36,499 nt of DNA from a virus (IMGVR_UViG_3300032213_001225:1-36499); one strand, 5' to 3'; shown: positions 1 to 8,085, counted from the stretch's first letter. Made by a program: numbers and translations. Notes: generated by a model not told the origin, from the sequence alone.

Positions 1-123
1 AGTCCTGCTTTGCAAAGCACTTCGAGTCCATCGCATCTTCCTGTGATCCGTGGAGCGGTGACGATGCCGGTGAAGGTAGGGTTGGCAAGTGGAGCCTTGA
101 GTGCCAGGGCATCGAATACTGCG
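1..123. repeat. Terminal direct repeat, left copy (assembly overlap)
   Basis: Bases 1-123 are identical to 36377-36499. The repeat lies inside the tail-fibre gene, and the reading frame continues correctly when the two ends are merged. This is best read as the overlap of a circular assembly rather than a natural packaged terminus. An exact odd-length overlap fits a k-mer overlap. Confidence 0.95.
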
Positions 124-317
124 TTTCCTGAAACAGCGTTCACGCTGCCATCGATGATCGTTTGATCGACTGTTACGGATGCGCCGGCTGGGCCGCGTGC
201 TGTCACAACAGTAACAGCCGCCTCTTGGGCGCCTGCGGTCACAACTGTAACAGTTGATTCTTGTCCCGCCTGAGTGACGATCACTTCTCCAACTGCTCCT
301 GATTGCGTCACGTTCAT
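1..317 (-). CDS. Tail fibre, N-terminal part (continues at 36376 across the circle)
   Basis: This is the first part of the tail-fibre gene. The ATG at 317-315 overlaps the TGA of the preceding gene by four bases (ATGA). The frame stays open to base 1 and resumes at 36376, giving a 649-residue protein ending at 34744. The N-terminus carries short beta-type repeats (TVTVVTAGAQ, then VTVVTARGPAG) of a kind common at the virion-attachment end of fibres. A segment reading ALKAPLANPTFTG follows, a motif typical of phage fibre proteins. Called in isolation from the linear end, the gene would wrongly begin at an internal GTG near 36396. Confidence 0.9.
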   Translation of the reverse strand, partial: MNVTQSGAVGEVIVTQAGQESTVTVVTAGAQEAAVTVVTARGPAGASVTVDQTIIDGSVNAVSGNAVFDALALKAPLANPTFTGIVTAPRITGRCDGLEVLCKAG

Positions 318-622
318 AATGGAGTGATCGTTTTTCCGAGGTTAAGATAAAAAACATCCGTAATATCTCGCCCGGCGTTGTTTTTGACGATGATGTCGAT
401 GTCATAAACTCCAGCGATTAAATCATCGGTTGCTTGTACGATTTTGACTTTTCCAGCCACGATCGTGCAGGTCAAAATGATTGGATCGCAAGTGCCTTTC
501 AAGCGCATGGCCGAGGTTGCGGTATAGGTGCCATCTAACGTGATTGGCACACCGGCCTCGTCGATAAACTCGGCGGTGATGTCCAAGTTTTGACCCCGCT
601 TCAGATAGATCGTGTCTGCCAT
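314..622 (-). CDS. Small baseplate or tail-tip protein, BppU-like
   Basis: A 102-residue protein encoded directly before the fibre. It begins MADTIYLKRGQNLDI and is made mostly of predicted beta strands with the pattern D.TAEFIDEAGVPITLDG. This resembles the immunoglobulin-like N-terminal domain of baseplate upper proteins (BppU family) that link fibres to the tail tip. The stop overlaps the fibre ATG by four bases, so the two are probably translationally coupled and physically associated. The family assignment is by pattern and position only. A generic structural protein is the alternative. Confidence 0.6.
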   Translation of the reverse strand: MADTIYLKRGQNLDITAEFIDEAGVPITLDGTYTATSAMRLKGTCDPIILTCTIVAGKVKIVQATDDLIAGVYDIDIIVKNNAGRDITDVFYLNLGKTITPL

Positions 623-625
623 GGG

Positions 626-1489
626 TTATGCTCCTGCGTGTATGTCTAAGATCAGTGTGATTGGTGCGGTTGCACCGGTGAATGTCACGGAATCGCCTGT
701 AAATGGATGAGCGCCACCCTGCGATGCTTGCAAGTGGATGAATGGTGTTGCAATAGTCAATAAGTTGGTTCCTTCGCCAATCGCCACCGTGCCGCTGGTC
801 GATGCAGAACGAATCAGCATCGAATGCAGTTTTGTCATGGTAGGAAGTGCGATTCCTTCGTTGTCGGTCGCGTTCCATGCCGTGCCATCAAATTTGTAAG
901 CTCGGGTTGTCCCGACTCCTGCTGTTGTGTTTGCAGAAGTTGATGCGGTCGTAATCCCAACGCATGTCCCGTTGGCATGTGCCATGTTCAGCGTGGCATC
1001 GTTTGCCGCGTTGTTGATGGCGCTGGTCGTCAGCGAGTAGGTCGCACCAGAGCCGCCTACGGTGTAATGCGCAGTAATCGCCGCGGTGGCGTTCAAAGCT
1101 GCTCGGACTTTTGTAGCGACTAGGCTGGCGGTGTTGTCCGTCAAAAGCAATGCAACTGGAATAAGTAAAGGTGATCCGGTGACAAGTGCAGATGTAACAG
1201 TGACGTTCAAGTCGCCTGCTGTGGTCGCGCCCGCGGCCGCCACGATCGTTGCAGTCTCGACCTGGGCAGTTCCTGCTGCCGTGCCAGTAACTGCGCCGGT
1301 GGCAGTGTTTAGGGTCAGCACGCCAGCGGGTTGAATGATCATTCCCATCGAATATGCGACAGTCGGCGCGTTCGTGTAAATCAAAGATGCAAGGGACGTC
1401 CCAATTGTTTGAGAACCAGAAACATTTATTGCGCCAGGGTCAGCGGTAGCAATCATGCCGAAACGAACTTCTGTGCCGGAAAGAGTCAT
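626..1489 (-). CDS. Tail-associated adhesin-like structural protein
   Basis: A 287-residue protein rich in Ala, Thr, Gly and Val, with few charged residues. Residues about 77-195 read VETATIVAAAGATTAGD, then ALNATAAITAHYTV, NNAANDATLNMA and ANTTAG. This is an arrangement I recognise from a beta-rich domain recurring in phage adhesion and capsid-decoration proteins. It is placed between tail-tip genes and the fibre. The start at 1489 is 21 bases after a copy of the 14-base element at 1511-1524, which suggests separate control. Exact function is not known. Confidence 0.6.
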   Translation of the reverse strand: MTLSGTEVRFGMIATADPGAINVSGSQTIGTSLASLIYTNAPTVAYSMGMIIQPAGVLTLNTATGAVTGTAAGTAQVETATIVAAAGATTAGDLNVTVTSALVTGSPLLIPVALLLTDNTASLVATKVRAALNATAAITAHYTVGGSGATYSLTTSAINNAANDATLNMAHANGTCVGITTASTSANTTAGVGTTRAYKFDGTAWNATDNEGIALPTMTKLHSMLIRSASTSGTVAIGEGTNLLTIATPFIHLQASQGGAHPFTGDSVTFTGATAPITLILDIHAGA

Positions 1490-1510
1490 GGATTAACGTT
1501 TTCCGTTAAG

Positions 1511-1524
1511 TGGCGAAAGTCAAA
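1511..1524 (-). promoter_or_regulatory. Repeated 14-base upstream element, copy 1
   Basis: The coding strand reads TTTGACTTTCGCCA. It lies between the stop at 1530 and the ATG at 1489, and ends 21 bases before that ATG. Three identical copies occur at 6537, 8086 and 15047. It contains a TTGAC promoter-like hexamer, but no good -10 box follows. Confidence 0.7.
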
Positions 1525-1529
1525 TTTGA

Positions 1530-2291
1530 TCAAGTGAACTGCAAGCCCATGGTTGTCGATCCTGTCCACGAATCACCTGCGCCCCAAAAATCGTTTTGTT
1601 CAATCAAAAAATCTTCCAAAGATTGTGAGTATTGTGTATTAGATTCATTTGCCCAAGGATCTACCCAAGGCAGTCTTAAAATCCGCGCACCAGGGATAAA
1701 ACCCATGCCAGCGAAAACCCATGGGCCACTGGCGCCGATATTAGCAGTAATGCTTACACAATTTGCATCGTTCTCTGCACCCCTTCCACCAGAAATCGGA
1801 TCTCCACCGCGAAAGTTATTAAACCCGAAAACTGGATACCATACGCCTGTAATATCTGTTGTTTCTGAAAATGTTTCAACCCATTCATCTTCGGGTGTAT
1901 CCCGTTCGTAAGATGTCACTGTGTGTTCGCCGATGGTAATTTCTTCATGTTCAGCACCTAATTCAAAATCACACCTCCAAAAATAAGTGTTTTCATGTGT
2001 GAAATTAAACACCCCAGTATTTGTTGGGATTCCCGCTTCAATTACTGGTAATTCTTGCTCATAAACTCGCGTCCAACTAGGTAAAAGCGAAAGATCTACA
2101 TCAAATGTTTCTTTAAAACCAAAACCTCCATCTTCCAATTTTCTGGCATCAAATTCATAATACAGCGTGCCAGTGAACTGAATAGATGCTAATCTGTGAG
2201 GGTGGTTATTCACATAATCACTTACAAAAGAATTTTTCGCAGCCTTTACTGATTCGAAATTGTTGGCGTGAGGTCTATATATGGCACTCAT
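1530..2291 (-). CDS. Unrecognised tail-tip region protein
   Basis: A 253-residue protein. I chose the ATG at 2291 because it overlaps the preceding stop at 2288 by four bases (ATGA), the usual junction here. An in-frame ATG at 2309 would add six residues. The sequence is rich in aromatic and acidic residues (TLYYEFDARKLEDGGFGF, EDFLIEQNDFWGAGDSW) and Gly-rich near the end, as in secreted or virion beta-sheet proteins. There is no signal peptide or membrane segment. Position between the tape measure and fibre suggests a tail-tip component, but I do not recognise the family. Confidence 0.6.
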   Translation of the reverse strand: MSAIYRPHANNFESVKAAKNSFVSDYVNNHPHRLASIQFTGTLYYEFDARKLEDGGFGFKETFDVDLSLLPSWTRVYEQELPVIEAGIPTNTGVFNFTHENTYFWRCDFELGAEHEEITIGEHTVTSYERDTPEDEWVETFSETTDITGVWYPVFGFNNFRGGDPISGGRGAENDANCVSITANIGASGPWVFAGMGFIPGARILRLPWVDPWANESNTQYSQSLEDFLIEQNDFWGAGDSWTGSTTMGLQFT

Positions 2292-2797
2292 AATAGTCTG
2301 GCCATCCATTTTGAATCTCGCCCACCGCCAATCACTACAGATATGGGTCCGTAAGTATATTGAGCCGTCTCAGCTGGATCAATGCTTATTTGTCCATCTG
2401 AAAGCGTAACTTTAGCAATCGTGAGGTGGTAATTTGTAGTAGTATCGGTTGGAACGGTAGTCACCCACTCGACTGTTGAGCTAGTAATAACTCCACTTGT
2501 CGAGTTGATAATAACTTTTGCGAGTAAATAGTGAACCCCATCTGCGGGGTTTGCTTTTTCTTGAGATGCTATGCTGACGCTGCCAAGCAAGCCGGGGGCT
2601 GATTTGAGTAATTCACCGCTGGCACTTATTTCAAATGGATAGGGTTTTTTGCGACTTTCTTTTGCAGTCGCTCCCACAATCTTCCTGTCGCGCAGCTCTT
2701 GCAATGTCTTATTGACTCCACGCGCCCAGCCTATTAACCCTCCGACCGTGGATGGCCGCTTCGGTATCGTGATGCTGCCTTGTAGCCTGAATTTCAT
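2288..2797 (-). CDS. Unrecognised tail-tip region protein
   Basis: A 169-residue protein whose ATG shares one base with the upstream stop (TAATG), implying coupled translation. Residues 1-60 are basic (PKRPSTVGGLIGWARGVNKTLQELRDRKIVG). The rest is Ser/Thr/Val-rich, probably beta (INSTSGVITSSTVEWVTTV). The basic helical start with a beta-rich remainder resembles short phage proteins encoded near fibres, but no named family is evident. It belongs to the tail-tip cluster by position. Confidence 0.6.
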   Translation of the reverse strand: MKFRLQGSITIPKRPSTVGGLIGWARGVNKTLQELRDRKIVGATAKESRKKPYPFEISASGELLKSAPGLLGSVSIASQEKANPADGVHYLLAKVIINSTSGVITSSTVEWVTTVPTDTTTNYHLTIAKVTLSDGQISIDPAETAQYTYGPISVVIGGGRDSKWMARLL

Positions 2798-3645
2798 TAG
2801 TAGTCGTAAAGGAACTGGTTTTTTGCGTTGTCTTGAATCAATCGAAAATCAAGGGTTTTGATAAAACGATCTGGTCCCGACTGACTTTGATTGGGTGATG
2901 CTAAAAGCCATGTCCAGCCAGCACCGGGGTCTTGTGGGTTCCCTGGAGGGTTGGCGACAATCTTGCCAAGCGAGTTAAGCTGCGCAGTCGTGAAGCCGGT
3001 TTCTGACTCAGTGTGGTAACTGTATGTCCATCCTCCCCTGTCCCATGTCTGGTCGCCCTGAGCAATGATTCTAGCAAACGTAAGAGCATCGCCAGTTGGG
3101 GGGTAATTTGCCCCATCGTTATCAATCACTGGGACAAAAACTCTAGAAATTCCATCTTCTTGATACGTTCCCCACAAAGTGAGATTTGCATTCATGGTTA
3201 TGTCTCCATTGATTTGCTGTCCTAAAAATGATTTGTCAGTATTGTTAAGCGATTCCCACTTTGGATGCGAAGAAAGCGGTTCAGATGTAAGTTGCCCAGT
3301 AAGCGTGCTGGTTGCTTGGACAACTTCACTTCCAACTCCACCTCCACTCGATTCTAAGCTGACAAACTGATACCCGGTAAAAGTGCATTTAATAATTGAA
3401 AAACCATCTCCCCGGTCTGTCGGGTCAAAGTTTTTCATTGTTAAAAAACGATAATTTCTTGGGACTTCAGGAAAAATAGTTTCCCATGCAGTGCCACGAT
3501 TAAAAACCGTTACGGTTGAAAGATCCGAATTGCGGATCAAGATGTCCTGAGTCGCTTCGATGCCGCCGTTCTCGGTATAGGCAACTGAGAAGCCAGCTTG
3601 CGGCACCCATTTGATTGACGAGTTTAAAAACTGTTTAATTGCCAT
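2797..3645 (-). CDS. Unrecognised tail protein following the tape measure
   Basis: A 282-residue protein encoded three bases after the tape measure gene, where many siphophages encode the distal tail protein. It is beta-rich and aromatic, with a Gly run near residue 101 (SSGGGVGSEVVQATSTLTGQ) that may be a flexible linker and a WTYSYHTESETGFT stretch later. I do not see a clear Dit or hub signature. Roles in tail-tip assembly or host contact are inferred from position only. Confidence 0.6.
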   Translation of the reverse strand: MAIKQFLNSSIKWVPQAGFSVAYTENGGIEATQDILIRNSDLSTVTVFNRGTAWETIFPEVPRNYRFLTMKNFDPTDRGDGFSIIKCTFTGYQFVSLESSGGGVGSEVVQATSTLTGQLTSEPLSSHPKWESLNNTDKSFLGQQINGDITMNANLTLWGTYQEDGISRVFVPVIDNDGANYPPTGDALTFARIIAQGDQTWDRGGWTYSYHTESETGFTTAQLNSLGKIVANPPGNPQDPGAGWTWLLASPNQSQSGPDRFIKTLDFRLIQDNAKNQFLYDY

Positions 3646-3648
3646 GGC

Positions 3649-4917
3649 TTAGGGTTGTGGTGAAAGTTTTCTGTCGATGCTATTAAGGATTTTTTCAATA
3701 CTGTTTCCATCCATCAAAATTGATGGATCATTTGATCCCGGACCCAAGTATTTTGATGGGGGGTTTTTGGTGGCGTTGGCCAAGGGGCGAAGAGTTTCCA
3801 CTAAAGCTTCAATTTCTTTCCTTACCGCATCTCCTTTGTTTTCTTTAAAAGCATCACTAATTTTCCCACCTTTTCGCCATTCTTCAGACCCTATTTTTCT
3901 GAGGGGGTTATAATCTTCCAACATCTGCCAGAATGATTGAGCAAATTCTCGACCTACTGCTTTTATGCCGATTTTTATGCCTCCACCAATAGCTGTTCCA
4001 ATTAGCTCGCCAATACTTACAAGCCGTGTCATATCTCCACTGACTGCTTCCTCAATTGTTTTTCCGATCGTTTGACCTAATTCCGCAAACTTAGCCATAA
4101 GTTGAGGCAGCTTGGTGCTGGCAGCATCCAAAGCGATCTTCAGTCCGTCATTAAATCCCGTTCCAAATGCAACTTTTAATCCTGTTACTGCTGCTCCAAA
4201 TTGGTTGATCTTGGCGTTTGTTCCAGAACTTCCCTTGTCGATTGCGCGGAAAAACCTTCCTCCTTCACTTGTAGCATTTACAAAAGCTTGTTTGACCATG
4301 GCAACGGAAATTGCTCCATCTTCCATGTCTTTTTTTAAGTCTTTCATTGATCGACCTGTATCGCGGGAAATCTGTTCAAGCGGGTTGAATCCAGCGTTGA
4401 CGAATTGCAAAACTTCCTGACCCATAAGTCTGCCAGCTGCGGTAGTTTGAGCAAAGGCAAGTGCAAGGCTTCCAAATCTGTCAGAATTGCCCATAGACAC
4501 ATCGCCAAGCATTCTGAGAGTCGGCATGATGTCTTTCACTGATCCGCCAAAAGCCAAAATTGTTTTTGCTGCTTTTGAATAATCTTCAAGATTTAAAGCA
4601 GATTTCTTTTCCTCTTCACGAAATTGTTTGATAAGGCTTTTGGCTGTTTCAAAGCTACCTGTCAAAACTTCAAGTTGGATAGTCAAGTCTTCCACGGATG
4701 CAGCTGCGGAAGATGATCCTTTGACAAATGACATAAGACCACCGACCAAAGCTCCGGTTCCAAGTAAGGCAGTCAGACCGGCAAACGGTGAAAGCAAGCT
4801 CTTGCCAACCTTCATCGATACTCCACCGAGCGACTTAAAAGCCGATTGCACGCGAGCAAGTCCGCGTTCGACGGATGCTCCTACAAATTTTAAGGTGAAC
4901 GTAGTGCTGATAGCCAT
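3649..4917 (-). CDS. Tail tape measure protein
   Basis: A 422-residue tape measure protein that sets tail length and is ejected with the DNA. Residues about 40-70 are hydrophobic (SPFAGLTALLGTGALVGGLMSF). Residues about 150-200 contain AAGRLMGQEVLQFVNAGFNPLEQIS, which matches the conserved region of TP901-type tape measures. A second Gly-rich hydrophobic stretch (GELIGTAIGGGIKIGIKAVG) follows. The protein is short for the family; at about 0.15 nm per residue the tail would be near 60 nm. It follows the G/GT chaperone, as expected. The leader reads AAAACATTATG with no Shine-Dalgarno. Confidence 0.9.
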   Translation of the reverse strand: MAISTTFTLKFVGASVERGLARVQSAFKSLGGVSMKVGKSLLSPFAGLTALLGTGALVGGLMSFVKGSSSAAASVEDLTIQLEVLTGSFETAKSLIKQFREEEKKSALNLEDYSKAAKTILAFGGSVKDIMPTLRMLGDVSMGNSDRFGSLALAFAQTTAAGRLMGQEVLQFVNAGFNPLEQISRDTGRSMKDLKKDMEDGAISVAMVKQAFVNATSEGGRFFRAIDKGSSGTNAKINQFGAAVTGLKVAFGTGFNDGLKIALDAASTKLPQLMAKFAELGQTIGKTIEEAVSGDMTRLVSIGELIGTAIGGGIKIGIKAVGREFAQSFWQMLEDYNPLRKIGSEEWRKGGKISDAFKENKGDAVRKEIEALVETLRPLANATKNPPSKYLGPGSNDPSILMDGNSIEKILNSIDRKLSPQP

Positions 4918-4923
4918 AATGTT

Positions 4924-5516
4924 TTAAAAATTGAATTTTGGTTTTGGTCGTCTCGCTATTGCCGCGAGTTTGGCGTTGATGTCCTCGGCAACTTTCCCGC
5001 GCTGCTCGATGCCTTCGATCTCACGGCCAGCCTCAATCCAAGCACAAGACATGAGCTGGTTGACGAATGCGGCTGGGAGTTCATAAAGGAGTTGATCGCT
5101 GGTTAGGTTGGATTTTCCGAGGGTGTAGATGATTACTGCTTCCGCGCACGGGTCGCAGGCTTGCGCTTTTTTGATGCCTGCGCCGGGGCTTTTTTTGGCA
5201 CGGTCATCGAGGAGAAGTAGTTCTCGATCTCTTTGCTTGCATGCGTCCAGAGCGCCACTAAAGACTTGCTTGTGGATTCCATTAGGAAAGTTGTCACCCG
5301 TGCCTTTGCCTGCGCTCCTTTGATGTTCTGGAGGCTCTTAGGGTCGGTGGTGAAAGCGAAGCAGATTTCTGCTAGGCTGTAATCATCGACATTGCCTTTC
5401 TGAGTCATCAATGGATTTTTGCGCTCAGTGAGCCAATGAATATGTCCATAGGTGCATGGATAGACCTTGTGGCTGGCCACGGTCTGCGGTGTTGCGTATG
5501 CTGGTGCTGATTTCAT
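4924..5516 (-). CDS. Tail assembly chaperone GT-like fusion made by -1 frameshift
   Basis: The frame that opens after 5133 has no start codon of its own but is clean down to a TAA at 4926-4924. It encodes AVIIYTLGKSNLTSDQLLYELP, AAFVNQLMSCAWIEAG and a basic tail. It is the -1 frame of the preceding gene. Two canonical slippery heptamers lie in the overlap: A-AAA-AAA at 5196-5190 and A-AAA-AAG at 5172-5166. Slippage at either gives a 197-residue protein. This is the lambda G/GT arrangement, in which G and GT together load the tape measure. The downstream LPAAFVNQ...GIE segment is like T-domain sequences. Confidence 0.8.
5133..5516 (-). CDS. Tail assembly chaperone, G-like (unshifted product)
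   Basis: A 127-residue protein encoded just before the tape measure. The ATG at 5516 overlaps the upstream stop at 5513 by four bases. The body (DDYSLAEICFAFTTDPKSLQNI) looks alpha-helical, and the C-terminus is a basic Lys/Arg/Ala tail (KKRKPATRARKQ). Size, position between tail tube and tape measure, and the -1 slippery sites near the 3' end identify it with lambda gpG by synteny rather than by sequence. It is probably the major of the two products. Confidence 0.75.
   Translation of the reverse strand: MKSAPAYATPQTVASHKVYPCTYGHIHWLTERKNPLMTQKGNVDDYSLAEICFAFTTDPKSLQNIKGAQAKARVTTFLMESTSKSLVALWTHASKEIENYFSSMTVPKKAPAQASKKRKPATRARKQ
5166..5196 (-). promoter_or_regulatory. Tandem -1 ribosomal frameshift sites
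   Basis: Read on the coding strand in the G frame, the sequence holds A-AAA-AAA (5196-5190) and, 24 bases on, A-AAA-AAG (5172-5166). The latter is the dnaX-type heptamer. Both frames are open between the sites. A short GCGCA/TGCGC pairing just after the second site could act as a weak stimulatory hairpin. Confidence 0.75.
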
Positions 5517-6070
5517 AGGTAGGAAAGTAGTTGAAGCTGTTTTTTCTTTGGCAGCTTGCCGTCGAGCATCACAATGGACGGACCGGCGTTGACGACAGTT
5601 TTCGGGATGGAGTTTTTTGCCCAATCAATCGCCGCCCAGCGGTTCACGATGTAGCAGCAGATGTAAGTGAGAGGCGATTCTGGCAGCTCGTGTTCCAATG
5701 CTGAAACTCGATCTAAATCTTTGCGGATGCTGTCTCGTGCAATGCCGAGAAAGGATGCTGCTTTTTCGACCCAATCAGGCTTTGATTTTGCTCCTCGTGA
5801 ATGATCGATGAAGTCCATGATAAGCATGAACGGATGCGTTGGGAACTCACGGCGGAAAGCATCCTTGTGCGTCCATGCTCTATTGATTTCTTTCGTTTCA
5901 TATTGTCCACATTCTGAGAATGAGTTAAGACGAAAAGATAAGTAATCATGCCCATCGTCGCACTGAATTACTTCGGAAGGCTCAGGAAAACACGGCGAAA
6001 TGCCGATGGTCATGCATGCCGCGAAAAAATTGATGTCACCCGTTCGATGGGTGGAAAGGTTTGCTGTCAT
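5513..6070 (-). CDS. Unrecognised protein between tail tube and tail chaperone
   Basis: A 185-residue protein with Cys and aromatic residues near the start (INFFAACMTIGISPCF) and a helical middle (PDWVEKAASFLGIARDSIRKDLDRVSALEHEL). It ends with a basic tail (LPKKKQLQLLSYL). It is coupled to the G-like gene by an ATGA overlap. In lambda nothing sits here, but many phages place an extra tail-assembly gene in this slot. It may be a chaperone or an accessory tail protein. I do not recognise a family. Confidence 0.6.
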   Translation of the reverse strand: MTANLSTHRTGDINFFAACMTIGISPCFPEPSEVIQCDDGHDYLSFRLNSFSECGQYETKEINRAWTHKDAFRREFPTHPFMLIMDFIDHSRGAKSKPDWVEKAASFLGIARDSIRKDLDRVSALEHELPESPLTYICCYIVNRWAAIDWAKNSIPKTVVNAGPSIVMLDGKLPKKKQLQLLSYL

Positions 6071-6088
6071 ATTTCATAGGGTGAGTCT

Positions 6089-6514
6089 TTAAGTCAAGCT
6101 GACTGGTGCGTTCGTCACAACTTCTGGATGGAAGATCGCGGAGCAATCGCCTGTCTCAAAATCGCTGTTGACGCGCTTTAAGCTGGCTGCATAGACGACC
6201 ACGCCAGCATTGGCAACTGCGGTTCCAAAGATGCCCTTGGTATTAAGTCCAAGCGTATCGGCTGAACTGTTTGCAAGAGTAAGAACTGATGCAATAGCTG
6301 GAGTAAATCCTGCCGTCTTAGTCGTCACAACTCCAGAAAGTTTGATGTCGGTGCGAGGATCCGAAAGCGTAAAACCTACAGTGGAGCTGATGTGGTTCTT
6401 AATATCAACCTTGTCAGATTGGTAATCGTAGGTGATTTCACCAAGAAAAAGTCCAGTTGCCGAAGATTCATCGACGGTTCCAAAACGGGCAAGGGAAAAG
6501 TTGCGTGCGGCCAT
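6089..6514 (-). CDS. Major tail tube protein
   Basis: A 141-residue protein in the lambda gpV position, between the tail terminator and the tail chaperones. It is beta-rich (ITYDYQSDKVDIKNHISSTVGFTL, SLKRVNSDFETGDCSAIFHPE), starts MAARNFSLARFG and has the length expected of a tail tube subunit that polymerises into hexameric rings. Its ATG lies 22 bases after the repeated element at 6537-6550, as would suit a gene needing its own high expression. Assignment is from synteny and composition. Confidence 0.7.
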   Translation of the reverse strand: MAARNFSLARFGTVDESSATGLFLGEITYDYQSDKVDIKNHISSTVGFTLSDPRTDIKLSGVVTTKTAGFTPAIASVLTLANSSADTLGLNTKGIFGTAVANAGVVVYAASLKRVNSDFETGDCSAIFHPEVVTNAPVSLT

Positions 6515-6536
6515 GAATTAAGATTCTTGCCAACTG

Positions 6537-6550
6537 TGGCGAAAGTCAAA
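6537..6550 (-). promoter_or_regulatory. Repeated 14-base upstream element, copy 2
   Basis: The coding strand reads TTTGACTTTCGCCA. The stop codon of the tail terminator gene (TGA) lies inside the element, and the ATG of the tail tube gene begins 22 bases after it. It is identical to the copies at 1511, 8086 and 15047. Confidence 0.7.
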
Positions 6551-6968
6551 TTGAGCAAGATATGGCTGTGACTTTCCAAGTCGTTACACGGTATCCATCT
6601 GCCTCAGTTGTTTCGGGTGAGTTAGCAAGTAGCTGAAAAACACGGATTCCAATTTGCCCGTCCATCCATGCTTCCGCCTGATCCGATTCAATATATTCGG
6701 CAAGCGCGTTCCGTAACGCATCATGCGCGGCTTTGCTGGTCGCTTGCTGTGCATCTTCGCCAGGCGTGGTGACGAGCTTGGTTTCCCATTCTATCTTGTA
6801 AGTGTTGCCATCTTGCACGCCGCCTGATTCGAATCGAGATACGTTGTCTCCATCGATGTATATCCCGGGGTATGCTTTTGTATCCTCAGTGTCGCGCATA
6901 GCCACTGGCAAGGTGGTTCCTCGTTGAATCCAGCGTTTCCATGCTTCAAGTAGTTTGTCAGTTGTCAT
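6546..6968 (-). CDS. Tail terminator (lambda gpU-like position)
   Basis: A 140-residue protein, close in size to lambda gpU (131 residues). It is encoded directly before the tail tube and overlaps the tail completion gene by four bases. The N-terminal helix (TDKLLEAWKRWIQ) followed by alternating strands (YPGIYIDGDNVSRF, NTYKIEWETKLVTT) and a helix rich in Ala (QQATSKAAHDALRNALAEYI) suits the terminator fold that caps the tail tube. The call rests on synteny and predicted structure. Confidence 0.65.
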   Translation of the reverse strand: MTTDKLLEAWKRWIQRGTTLPVAMRDTEDTKAYPGIYIDGDNVSRFESGGVQDGNTYKIEWETKLVTTPGEDAQQATSKAAHDALRNALAEYIESDQAEAWMDGQIGIRVFQLLANSPETTEADGYRVTTWKVTAISCSI

Positions 6969-7732
6969 TTTGTTTTTCGTTTGAGTTTTGCTGCCATTGC
7001 AGATTCATACCATTTCACGGTCATTCGACCGCCAGTGTTGATTGCATCAATTGCATCGGATTTTTTTAAGACGTAATCGGTTGAGACGTAGGAGATATTG
7101 TTTGTGATCTTTCCAATCGGGTTCCATTGAGATGGTAGTAGCTGCGCGGATCCACCGCCTTTAAACTTATGGGCGTATCCAGCAATGTTCTTTCCGATCG
7201 TCAAACGTGAGCCTTTGCGCTGTTTTGCAGCGATAGCTAACCCAGCTCCGATCCATGCACCTTTTGCTTTGCCTGCGTTCTTAAAGCGGATGCGCAGCGC
7301 CCTTGTCATTGCTGCGCTCGATGTAATGCCTTTTTCATTGCGCTTCATCGTAGGCACGCGGTTTCGCTTGCTCGTCTGCTTGCGGTCGATAAATGCGTTG
7401 ATTTCTTCAGGTGTTTTTAGAATGCGATCCGGCGTGAATGTCACAAGCTGACCGTTGATGACGAGTCCAGAAAGTTTCCCACTTGCGACACCGTTGACGT
7501 ATGTCCCCTTGGAAACGCTATAAACTGCCCTGTTTGCATCCTTTTTTATAGATTCCTCCTGCTTTTTTTTGGCTTCTGTGCCATCTCCCCATGCTTGCGT
7601 GCCTTTGACTAACCTGCGGCAGGTAGCCACACCCCATCGGCAAATTGCCGATTCATTCGACTCACCAAAGTCTTTAGCCATTGACATAATTTGCCGCTTT
7701 AGACCCTTGGTGTCTATGTCCGTCTTTATCAT
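6965..7732 (-). CDS. Tail completion or neck protein (lambda gpZ-like position)
   Basis: A 255-residue, strongly basic protein coupled by ATGA overlaps on both sides. It lies between the head-tail connector and the tail terminator, the lambda gpZ slot, and is longer than gpZ (192 residues). Basic segments include RKQTSKRNRVPTMKRNEKG and AAKLKRKTK, and the start (MIKTDIDTKGLKRQIMSMAKDF) is helical as in minor tail proteins. An insert around residues 60-150 may account for the extra length. Function is inferred from order. Confidence 0.6.
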   Translation of the reverse strand: MIKTDIDTKGLKRQIMSMAKDFGESNESAICRWGVATCRRLVKGTQAWGDGTEAKKKQEESIKKDANRAVYSVSKGTYVNGVASGKLSGLVINGQLVTFTPDRILKTPEEINAFIDRKQTSKRNRVPTMKRNEKGITSSAAMTRALRIRFKNAGKAKGAWIGAGLAIAAKQRKGSRLTIGKNIAGYAHKFKGGGSAQLLPSQWNPIGKITNNISYVSTDYVLKKSDAIDAINTGGRMTVKWYESAMAAKLKRKTK

Positions 7733-8064
7733 GCCGATTTGTTGGTTGATACCAGCCCCACCGTCACAAAAAATGCGCCTTTGCTGATGGATGATACGCG
7801 CCAGGTATCGCCACGGCCTGCGGCTGCTTTGCCGAGGTAGCTGGTGACCGCTGCGGTGTAGGCAGTTGAGAATGTAGCTGTTTGAACGACGAAATCCAAC
7901 ATTGCGTCCCGCTCAAATCCACCTTCTTCATAATCCCGTGAATGCCTGGCTTCTGAATAAGTCCCGCTGATGGCTGTGCCACCTCCAATGGATAGCGTCT
8001 CCGCGCCAATCACGGTTCTCGCAATAGGTGATACGGTATCAATGAAATCGCTCAAAATAGACAT
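7729..8064 (-). CDS. Head-tail connector (head completion) protein
   Basis: A 111-residue protein at the start of the tail gene run, matching the lambda gpFII position and size (117 residues). It contains GGGTAISGTYSEARHSRDYEEGG and a beta-rich end (RGDTWRVSSISKGAFFVTVGLVS), compatible with a small beta-barrel head-completion protein. The ATG is 21 bases after the repeated element at 8086-8099. Family assignment is by context only. Confidence 0.6.
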   Translation of the reverse strand: MSILSDFIDTVSPIARTVIGAETLSIGGGTAISGTYSEARHSRDYEEGGFERDAMLDFVVQTATFSTAYTAAVTSYLGKAAAGRGDTWRVSSISKGAFFVTVGLVSTNKSA

Positions 8065-8085
8065 GAACTAGGTTTTTCTTAATTG

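Noticed and set aside
1-123. Terminal repeat as a natural direct terminal repeat of the virion
   Set aside because: It lies inside the fibre coding frame, has no special structure, and the gpA-type terminase suggests cos packaging. A circular assembly overlap explains it better.
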